The position numbers were made by a program, and so were the translations under genes. The notes below the pieces were generated by a model. That model saw only the letters and a program-made list of their open reading frames with translations, did no database searches and was not told the DNA's origin. A DNA stretch of 64,000 nt from CALMKX01 sp036274895 (GTDB taxonomy: Bacteria > Acidobacteriota > Thermoanaerobaculia > Multivoradales > SZUA-115), in contig DASUEU010000038.1 of the NCBI GenBank assembly GCA_036274895.1, positions 124,001 through 188,000 of the forward strand, in the 5' to 3' direction. This document shows, piece by piece, positions 46,874 to 53,443 of the stretch; position 1 is the first letter of the stretch, and each line of letters starts with the position of its first letter.

Positions 46874-47617
46874 ATGGCGAGCCTCGACGAGATGCCCTTC
46901 AAAATCCGGGTCTTCCTCACGACCTACCCGTGGCGCAGGATCGACCCTCCCGCCTGGGCTCCCCTGCCCCGGCCCCTCTCCGAGTGCCGGCTGGGGCTGG
47001 TGACCTCGGGAGGGCTGTCGATGCCCGACCAGCCACCCTTCGACGAGACGGTCAAGGGCGGTGACTGGAGCTACCGCTGGATCCCCCTCGACGCCAAGCT
47101 CCCGAGCCTGGTCGAGAGCCACAAGAGCGACGCCTTCGATCACCGCGGCCTGGCCGCCGACCGCAACCTCGCCCTGCCTCTCGACCGCGGCCACGAGCTC
47201 GTCGCCGCGGGCAGGTTGGGCGAGCTCAACCGCCGCCACCTCTCCTTCATGGGCTCGATCACCGCCCCCGGCCGCCTGATCGCCGAGTCGGCCCCGGAAG
47301 CCGCCGCGGGCTTCGTGGCCGACGGGGTGGACGTCGCCCTGCTGGTGCCCGTGTGACCGATGTGCAACCAGACCGTGAGTCTGGTCGCCGCCGAGCTCGA
47401 GCGCCGGGGTATCGCCACCGTGACCCTCATCCTGCTGCGCAAGATCGCGGAGCGAGTCGGGCCGCCCCGGGCCTTGGCCGTACCCTTCCCTCACGGCTAC
47501 GCCCTCGGCCGGCCGGGGGACACTGCCGGCCAGGGCCGGGTGATCGAGGCTGCCTTGGCGCTGCTCGAGAGTGCCACCGGCCCCGGGCCGGTGCTCGCCG
47601 ACCACTCCCTAGATTGA
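46874..47617 (+). CDS. Selenoprotein of the glycine/betaine/sarcosine reductase B (GrdB) family, in-frame UGA
   Basis: Two frame-matched halves joined by TGA at 47354-47356. Reading it as selenocysteine gives 247 residues with Sec161 in VALLVPV-U-PMCNQTV, a UxxC redox motif at the place where relatives have Sec or Cys. Family segments before it are LGLVTSGGLSMPDQPPFD, GDWSYRWIPLD and DRNLALPLDRGHEL; after it VAAELERRGIATVTL and GPPRALAVPFPHGYALGRP. Neither half is a plausible protein alone. A SECIS-like hairpin follows the UGA. A -10-like TAGAAT lies just upstream of the ATG. The substrate is unknown. Confidence 0.85.
47367..47385 (+). promoter_or_regulatory. Candidate bacterial SECIS element
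   Basis: ACCAGAC-CGTGA-GTCTGGT: a perfect 7-bp stem with a 5-nt loop. The apical loop starts 17 nt after the UGA and has G as its second base, both inside the usual bacterial SECIS rules (16-37 nt, G among the first two loop bases). Confidence 0.75.
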
Positions 47618-47642
47618 TCCTGGCCGATTGGAGATCCCACCC

Positions 47643-48086
47643 ATGACCGAGGTCCCCGCCGAGCACAACCCCTACGTCGGAGTGCGGGGCCTGCTCGCCC
47701 TGATGACGGTGATGGTCGCTCTCACCTCCTTCATCTCCATCATGGGAAGCTCGGTCGCCTTCGACGGCGCCCAGCCCGGGCCGGTCCGGGCCTTCGCCCT
47801 CTCTGGTGGCGTCCTGGGCCTCTACGGCACCGTCGTCTGCCTCCTGCTCCTGGCCAGGAACCCGAGCGCTCCCACCCACGCCTGGGCCTGGTGGGCACTG
47901 AGCCTCGCCGTGCTGGTCGCCAACTCACTCTACGCCTGGCTGGTGGCGGGACAGCCGCGACCCTTGGCCCTTGGCTCGATGGCCCTCTGCGGCGTCTGGC
48001 TGGCCTACCTGGCGAGCTCCCAGCGGGTCCGCGCCACCTACGGCGGCCCGCCCGGCGGAGCGAAGGTCGCCCACCCCCCCAGGTAG
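47643..48086 (+). CDS. Small four-helix membrane protein
   Basis: 147 residues with four hydrophobic segments (about 13-36, 50-72, 83-101, 106-125) and short loops, DUF2569-like in size and layout. ATG 47643 follows GGAGAT. It lies 25 nt after the selenoprotein stop and may be cotranscribed with it. Function unknown. Confidence 0.65.
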   Translation: MTEVPAEHNPYVGVRGLLALMTVMVALTSFISIMGSSVAFDGAQPGPVRAFALSGGVLGLYGTVVCLLLLARNPSAPTHAWAWWALSLAVLVANSLYAWLVAGQPRPLALGSMALCGVWLAYLASSQRVRATYGGPPGGAKVAHPPR

Positions 48087-48105
48087 TGCCCCGCCACCGG
48101 CCCGA

Positions 48106-48175
48106 AACTAGGCTGGCACCATGAGCCCCGCAAAGAGGCTGGCACCTTGCGGCGCGGAAAAGAGGCTGGCACCTT
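48106..48175 (+). repeat. Dispersed repeat, three consecutive copies
   Basis: Copies at 48106-48120 (core then ATG), 48130-48148 (GCAAAGAGGCTGGCACCTT) and 48156-48175 (GGAAAAGAGGCTGGCACCTT), spaced about 27 bp. The last two end in TTG, and the third TTG is the likely start of the next gene. Confidence 0.9.
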
Positions 48176-48890
48176 GAAGTCATCCGCCGCCGAGCTCGAA
48201 AGCGCATCCGGCCGGCGCGCCTTCTGGCTGCGCTGGGTGGCCGCCAACTCCATCGGCGAAGCCCTGGGGCTTGGCGCCGTAGCTCTCGCCGGCTACTTGG
48301 TGGTGCACCACCTCACAGAGCCCGCTACCCTGCCAGGCCGACTCGCCTGGGCGTCCCTCTTCGTCGCTTTCGGCGCTTTCGAAGGTGCCGTCGTGGGCTG
48401 GTTCCAGGCCAGTGTGCTCGCATCCGCCCTTCCCGAGCTCTCCCGCTGGGCTTGGACCCGGCGGACCATCTTTGGCGCCGTGGCCGCCTGGGCCCTCGGC
48501 ATGGCGCCAAGCGCCGTGATCGGCCTGCTCGAGGTGCCCGGAGCTACGGCCGGCCCACCTGCCCCGGGAATGCCGCTGCCGCTCGAGATGCTCCTCGCCT
48601 GCGCCCTCGGGCTCGTCGCCGGCCCCCTGCTCGCCGCGTTCCAGGCTCCACTGTTGAGCGCCGCCACCGGTGGCAAGGCCTGGTGGTTGAAGGCCAATGC
48701 CCTCGCCTGGGCGGCCGGGATGCCCCTGATCTTCCTGGTCGCTGATCGCGTTCCCACGGGCGCGGGAGTGGCCACCATCGCCGGTCTGGTCTTCGCCACC
48801 CTGCTCGTCACCGGCGCCTTGGTGGGCGCCGTCCACGGCGCCTTCCTGGTACAGCGACTTGGGTCCAGCGTCCTGCGCTCCGGGCATTGA
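48174..48890 (+). CDS. Multi-pass membrane protein, unknown
   Basis: 238 residues from TTG 48174; TTG 48147 would add nine. About six membrane helices (for example SIGEALGLGAVALAGYLVV and ATIAGLVFATLLVTGALVGAV). The start codon and its AAGAGG ribosome site lie within a dispersed repeat copy, so the repeat appears to have supplied the translation start. No family recognised. Confidence 0.65.
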   Translation: MKSSAAELESASGRRAFWLRWVAANSIGEALGLGAVALAGYLVVHHLTEPATLPGRLAWASLFVAFGAFEGAVVGWFQASVLASALPELSRWAWTRRTIFGAVAAWALGMAPSAVIGLLEVPGATAGPPAPGMPLPLEMLLACALGLVAGPLLAAFQAPLLSAATGGKAWWLKANALAWAAGMPLIFLVADRVPTGAGVATIAGLVFATLLVTGALVGAVHGAFLVQRLGSSVLRSGH

Positions 48891-49201
48891 ACCCGGTTCG
48901 ACCCAGGTGCCAGCCTCTTTGTCGAAGAGCCGGCGGGAGCGAGCCTGATCCGGTCCCAGGTGACCGCCCGCTGACATCGACCTCCGGCCGAGTGCCCCGG
49001 CGGTCACCCCATGGGCCAGCGATCACCGAGGGGCAGCACCAAACGCGATGCCCTCATCGTCCCCACCAGAAGCCCTCGGTTGGCTGATTGGTGCTCCCCC
49101 AGACGGCTCCGTACAGCGCAAGGTCTGCGACCGCCGAAAACGGGCCTCCTCCTCGCTCGAGGGCTAGCTCGACGCCAAAGTGCCTTGATTCGACGGGGGA
49201 T
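48891..49201. other. 311-bp spacer with one dispersed repeat
   Basis: Apart from the repeat at 48905-48921 I see no gene, RNA or clear hairpin. It lies between the membrane protein and the end of the RAYT gene and may be the 3' flank of the transposase unit. Confidence 0.5.
48905..48921 (-). repeat. Dispersed repeat, class B, 3' side of the RAYT gene
   Basis: AGGTGCCAGCCTCTTTG, opposite in orientation to the copies on the other side of the transposase gene. Confidence 0.8.
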
Positions 49202-50119
49202 CTACCCGGTGGGTCGAGGCAAGTGGGGTGGGAAGCTCCAAGGAGGGAAGCTGACCGGCAGCCGGCCTGCTCTTAGCCGGCGGGCGGCTTCCCGAAACGC
49301 GACGACGAAGAGCCGGTAGGCCAACCGGAAGGCTGTGCGAGCCGCGGAGGTTGCCGCGTGGATCCACGGCGCTGGACGGCGAGCGACAGTCGCCGGGCGG
49401 GTGTGGGGATCCAGGCTCAGGACTCGCTTGGCACCCAGAACCTTGGCCCCTCGCCAAGCCCTCTCGGCCGCGGACCGCGACGTAATCTCCACCAGACTCT
49501 CTCGAATGCGCTGGCGATACTCGTCCGGTGGCAGGTGCGCCCAGCAAGGCAGGGGCGAGAACACCACCTGTTCAGGGTGAACAAAGGACAGATCCTCAGG
49601 CCGCTTGCCACGATGGCGCGCGACAGCCTCGGCGGTGCGGTCATACCAGTGGCCCAGCAGTGCAGTGCCATCGCGCAGAGCCTCGGCGCAATGCACACCC
49701 GGCCACTCCCCGGGCTGTTCGACCAGATCCTCCTTGCAACTCTGGGCCAGCAGATACCGCAGTTGCTCCACCTGCGCAGCCTCTTCGTCGCTGACCGGAA
49801 TGGCGTGGTATCGGTGTCCCCAGATGCGCTCATTCCAACCGTGAAGCCGCGCGACTTCCCTCGCCAACTTGGAGTTGAAGTGGTTCATGAAAGCAGCGAG
49901 CTGGTACGGATCGTCCGGGCTGAGCAAGAGGTGGTAGTGGTTGGACAGGAACACACAACCATGCACACGCATACCGTAGACCCGCTGAGCGCGGCCGAGG
50001 CACCCCCCGATCATGTCGTTGAGCTCCGCCGACGGCCGGAGCAGATGCCTGCTCTGGAGCGTCCGCGTCGTGACCGCGACCAGAGTGCCCGGAGGGAGGA
50101 ACCGCAGTGGACGACCCAT
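49202..50119 (-). CDS. REP-associated tyrosine transposase (RAYT, Y1 HUH family)
   Basis: 305 residues from ATG 50119. The N-terminal Y1 transposase domain carries VHGCVFLSNHYHLLLS with the HUH motif HYH (61-63). The helix QVEQLRYLLAQS offers Tyr122 as the nucleophile. RAYTs are single-copy, IS200-related enzymes linked to short palindromic repeats, which they cut as single strands. The C-terminal 130 residues are basic and not in the core family. Copies of the dispersed repeat lie on both sides (48905; 50183 and 50227), inverted relative to each other. Confidence 0.87.
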   Translation of the reverse strand: MGRPLRFLPPGTLVAVTTRTLQSRHLLRPSAELNDMIGGCLGRAQRVYGMRVHGCVFLSNHYHLLLSPDDPYQLAAFMNHFNSKLAREVARLHGWNERIWGHRYHAIPVSDEEAAQVEQLRYLLAQSCKEDLVEQPGEWPGVHCAEALRDGTALLGHWYDRTAEAVARHRGKRPEDLSFVHPEQVVFSPLPCWAHLPPDEYRQRIRESLVEITSRSAAERAWRGAKVLGAKRVLSLDPHTRPATVARRPAPWIHAATSAARTAFRLAYRLFVVAFREAARRLRAGRLPVSFPPWSFPPHLPRPTG

Positions 50120-50182
50120 CACTAGACATAGACGTAAACCGGCCGCCGAGGCCCTGGACGTCGCCACGCGCCGGCCCTCGAT

Positions 50183-50243
50183 CGCAACTCGGCTGGCACC
50201 TTCCCGGCACCTTCCCGCCTTCCCGGAGAAGCGGCTGGCACCT
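50183..50243 (+). repeat. Dispersed repeat, two copies, 5' side of the RAYT gene
   Basis: CGCAACTCGGCTGGCACCTT (50183-50202) and AGAAGCGGCTGGCACCT (50227-50243), with a partial CGGCACCTT between. They occupy the spacer between the RAYT start and the DUF2270 gene. Confidence 0.85.
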
Positions 50244-50252
50244 GGCCTGCCC

Positions 50253-50960
50253 TCACGTCTTCCAGTGCTCCCTCTCGCGCTCGAGGCCGTGCACCTCATC
50301 GCCCCCCTTCCCCCTCCCGCGCCCCCACAGCGCCAGGCTGCTGACCCCGAGCCAGAAAACACTCACCACGGCCAGCACCAGCCATCCAGGAACCGGCCCG
50401 ACCGCCATGCGCCCGATCACTTCCCCGGCCGCGGTGGCCTTGACCGGATGCACCGCCAGCTTGGCCAGCCACGAAACCAGAATCGCCAGGAAGATCCAGA
50501 TGTAGTTGAAGCGCAGCCGAATGGCCACCGCCTCGAGCGTGCTGATCTTGAAGGTCGGGTGATCGAGGTCCCGGGCCATCGACTCCCGCCAGTCATGGCG
50601 GGGACTCTCGAGGTTGCGGCGGATGATCGGGATGAAGAAATTCTCCTCGATCATCCGCACCCGCGCCCGCCAGACATCGAAGTAACGGAAGCGCCGGGCC
50701 TCGAACCCGAGGAAAATCGACACCAGCAGAAAGGCCAGCAGCAGGGCCACGTGCGAGTGCTCGGGGCTCGAGAACGCGAAGGAGAGCATTGCCCCGGTGG
50801 TGGCCACCGCCCAGTTCGTCGTCGGGTCGAGGCGAGCCCGCCAGGCATCGGCGCGGCTCCGCTCGCCGCGGTAGTAATGGACGATCGCGGTGATGTACTC
50901 GTTGCGAGTGAGAGGGACCTGCTCGAAGGATCTGTCTAGCTCGGGCTGCTCGGCCACCAC
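50253..50960 (-). CDS. DUF2270 integral membrane protein
   Basis: 235 residues from GTG behind AAGGGAGG. Family pattern: HYYRGERSRADAWRARLDPTTNWAV, then two helices (about 50-85), FEARRFRYFDVWRARVRMIEENFF and two C-terminal helices. Function unknown. A promoter is visible just upstream. Confidence 0.82.
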   Translation of the reverse strand: MVAEQPELDRSFEQVPLTRNEYITAIVHYYRGERSRADAWRARLDPTTNWAVATTGAMLSFAFSSPEHSHVALLLAFLLVSIFLGFEARRFRYFDVWRARVRMIEENFFIPIIRRNLESPRHDWRESMARDLDHPTFKISTLEAVAIRLRFNYIWIFLAILVSWLAKLAVHPVKATAAGEVIGRMAVGPVPGWLVLAVVSVFWLGVSSLALWGRGRGKGGDEVHGLEREREHWKT

Positions 50961-50996
50961 CGCCTCCCTTCCAGGTCTGAACCAGGGATCGGCGAG

Positions 50997-51024
50997 AGCT
51001 TACAGAGCCGGCGGAGGCTGTCAA
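50997..51024 (-). promoter_or_regulatory. Promoter of the DUF2270 gene
   Basis: Minus strand TTGACA (51019-51024), 16-nt spacer, TAAGCT (50997-51002), giving a leader of about 30 nt. It overlaps the 3' end of the RdgC-like gene. Confidence 0.6.
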
Positions 51025-51923
51025 TCGGCAGTCTTCACCAGCTCCCCGAACTTCCGGTCCAGCAGATCGAAGAGTTCGATCACCTGCTCGAGCCGGGCGT
51101 CGAGCAGCTCGGTCCAGTGCGCTTCCTGCACCGCCAGGAGCTTCGCCCCACTCAGGCGGAACGAGGGGCCGTCCAGCGTGAAGAGGCGGTCGCCGGTCGA
51201 CAGACGCAGCGAGATCGGCTCAGCACCCCGCTCGAGATAGGCCATGAGGTCGGCCAAGACTTCTCCGGCGAGAGAGATGCGCGTGCCGGCGAAGGCCAGC
51301 TTCGCCCGTCCGGCCTCCGGCTCGACCGGCACCTCGGAGTCGCCGACCAGGGCCTTCAGGAACTCCGTGCCCCAGGGGGAGTCCGAGGGCTCGCGCGAAG
51401 CGAGCAGCTCGCCCGCCCGATCCGGGTAGCCCCGGTCCACCCACGGGGCCTTGAAGGCTGACTCGACCCCGATGCGCCGCAGCAGGGTGGTCACCAGCCC
51501 CAGCTGGGAACGGGCCGAGGAAGCGACGTAGAGCACGCCCCGATCGATCACCGCCTCGAGGATCTTGGTGCGGGGGGAGGTGGCGAAGGCGAGCTCTTCC
51601 TGGGCGAGGATCTTGAGCTCCCGTCGCTTCTTGGCACCGAGAAAACGTGCCCCCGAGATCTCCAGCTCGCTCGCCAGCAGCTGCTTCCAACGCTCGCGCA
51701 CGGCCGTGGCGTCGGGACGGATGCGGTCGAATCGGACCCGGAAGGCCCAGCGCTGCGCCCCGACCTCCCAGGGCGCCCCGATCTCGAAGGGGACGAAGCC
51801 GATCGACTCCCGCACCTCCGAGCCGGGGGCAATCTCACGGAAGGCCGCGACGTCGAAGTCTGGAGCCTCGCGATGGGCGACGGTGAAGCGGGCGACGCTG
51901 AGAGAACCGGAGAGCAGACCCAT
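51021..51923 (-). CDS. RdgC-like recombination-associated protein
   Basis: 300 residues; AGGAAAGGA before the ATG. The order of segments fits RdgC: an N-terminal strand (SLSVARFTV), ESIGFVPFE, a LASELEISGARFLGAKKRRELK helix pair, ELAFATSPRTKILEAVIDRGVLYVAS, and SQLGLVTTLLRRIGVES. RdgC forms a DNA-encircling ring that limits RecA. The match is to overall pattern, not to strict motifs, so another DNA-associated role is possible. Confidence 0.62.
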   Translation of the reverse strand: MGLLSGSLSVARFTVAHREAPDFDVAAFREIAPGSEVRESIGFVPFEIGAPWEVGAQRWAFRVRFDRIRPDATAVRERWKQLLASELEISGARFLGAKKRRELKILAQEELAFATSPRTKILEAVIDRGVLYVASSARSQLGLVTTLLRRIGVESAFKAPWVDRGYPDRAGELLASREPSDSPWGTEFLKALVGDSEVPVEPEAGRAKLAFAGTRISLAGEVLADLMAYLERGAEPISLRLSTGDRLFTLDGPSFRLSGAKLLAVQEAHWTELLDARLEQVIELFDLLDRKFGELVKTAD

Positions 51924-51996
51924 GGGCCGTCCTTTCCTCGGTGGGACGGCGGATGATACTCGATGCCCTCGCCGAATCGTCCCGGTCTGCCGGTCC

Positions 51997-53343
51997 TCAG
52001 ACCGCGTCGGGCAACTCCTCCTCCAGCGTGCGCAGTCGCGGATGGAAGAAGCCCCAGACCGAGATCGCCGCGGGGAAGATCGCGAGGACCAGGTAAATCA
52101 GGGCGATACCCCGTCCCGGGCCGACTCCCACCACCTTGCCGACCGTACCGGCCAGGGGACCTCCTTCGACCAGCAAGGGCCGGAACACGTAGTCCGCGAG
52201 CGGACCCGCCGCGAGCTGGCCGATCGGGATGGTGCACTGGGCGATCATGCGCCGCACCGCGAAGATCCTCCCCTGGAGCTCGGCTGGCACCTTCACCTGC
52301 CAGACCGCCTGGCTCGAGGTGTTGACCAGGGGCACACCGAACAGCCCGAGAAAAAGGGCCGCCGCGATCAGCCCCGGCCACGGCTTGATCCCCGCCAACA
52401 GGAAGGCGACTCCGAGCAGGAACCCGAACGACAGCACCGTCATCACCCGGCGCCGGGGGCCGCCGGTGGCGGCAGCCACCAGGCTGCCCACCAAAAAACC
52501 GGCTGAGCCCGTGGCCGAGACCATGCTCAGGGTCTCGCGCGAAGCGAAGGAAAGCACCATCGGCGTCACCAGGGCCGAGCCCATGGTGAACACCAGGTTG
52601 ATCATGGCGAAGTACCACAGCAGGATCATCAGCCCCGGCCGCTCCCGGATGAAGCGCCAGCCGAGGGCGATGTCCTCGGTGAGGCTCGTCCGCCCACCGC
52701 CGCCCGCCGGCGGCACCTTGGGGGTTGGCCTCGGAATGCGCACCCGCAGCAGGGAAAGGGCGGCGAGCACGAAGGACACGAAGTCGATCCAGATGATGCC
52801 CGTCACCCCCACCGAGGAGAGCAGCCAAGGGGCCGGGATCGGCGCCAGCACTGCGGCCGACGCCATGCCGAGCTGCATCAGTCCACTCGCCCGTGCCAGG
52901 TGGCGCTTGGGCATCAACAGGGTGGTCGACGACATGTAGGCCGGCCAGAGGAAGGCCTGGAGCAGGGCGCCGAAGCCGACGTAGACGTAAACGTAACCGG
53001 TCGACAGCTGCCCCCCGGAGAGGGTCAGCACCAGCACCATCGAGAGGCTGGCGACGGCCGAGGCGATATCCGAGATGAGCATCACCATGCGGCGATCGAA
53101 GCGGTCCACCAGCGCTCCGGCGAAGGGTGCCAGCAGCAGGCCAGGCAAGCCGGCGAGCAGGAGGATCACGGTGTAGGCCGAGGCCGAGCTGGTTTGCTCG
53201 AAGACGAAAACGCCGAAGGCGAAGGCGGTGATGCGCGAGCCGACCAGGGAGACGAACTGGCCGATCCACATCAGGGCGAAGCTGGCCCAGCCGGCCCGCT
53301 CGGTCTCGGGGCGGGTGCCCTCACTGCTGGTGGTCTCACTCAT
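51997..53343 (-). CDS. MFS exporter (enterobactin-exporter-like MFS_3)
   Basis: 448 residues from ATG 53343 behind AAGGAAGAGG. Twelve membrane helices; the loop motif ALVDRFDRRMVM between helices 2 and 3 is the MFS signature, and VPAELQGRIFAVRR is the usual second-half motif. It pumps small molecules out by proton exchange. The KVPAEL codons match the dispersed repeat, but this stretch is conserved in relatives, so the match may be coincidence. Confidence 0.88.
   Translation of the reverse strand: MSETTSSEGTRPETERAGWASFALMWIGQFVSLVGSRITAFAFGVFVFEQTSSASAYTVILLLAGLPGLLLAPFAGALVDRFDRRMVMLISDIASAVASLSMVLVLTLSGGQLSTGYVYVYVGFGALLQAFLWPAYMSSTTLLMPKRHLARASGLMQLGMASAAVLAPIPAPWLLSSVGVTGIIWIDFVSFVLAALSLLRVRIPRPTPKVPPAGGGGRTSLTEDIALGWRFIRERPGLMILLWYFAMINLVFTMGSALVTPMVLSFASRETLSMVSATGSAGFLVGSLVAAATGGPRRRVMTVLSFGFLLGVAFLLAGIKPWPGLIAAALFLGLFGVPLVNTSSQAVWQVKVPAELQGRIFAVRRMIAQCTIPIGQLAAGPLADYVFRPLLVEGGPLAGTVGKVVGVGPGRGIALIYLVLAIFPAAISVWGFFHPRLRTLEEELPDAV
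52277..52293 (+). repeat. Possible dispersed repeat inside the MFS gene
   Basis: AGCTCGGCTGGCACCTT. It encodes KVPAEL on the minus strand, at a motif conserved in the family, so it may be native sequence. Confidence 0.45.
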
Positions 53344-53443
53344 CCTCTTCCTTCCGTTGGGCCGTTGGACGCATCTCCTCAAGTGGCCCCGGCGAGCCGA
53401 GCCGGGACAGGCCGTTACAATCGCTGCTCAACGGAGGATGCCC

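Noticed and set aside
46874..47356. Truncated or pseudogene reading of the GrdB-like protein ending at the TGA
   Set aside because: The same frame continues with family-conserved sequence after the TGA and a SECIS-like hairpin follows, so selenocysteine is the better reading.
52277..52293. Dispersed repeat as the cause of KVPAEL in the MFS protein
   Set aside because: The VPAELQGRIF motif is conserved in this transporter family, so the DNA match may be coincidence. Kept only as a low-confidence feature.
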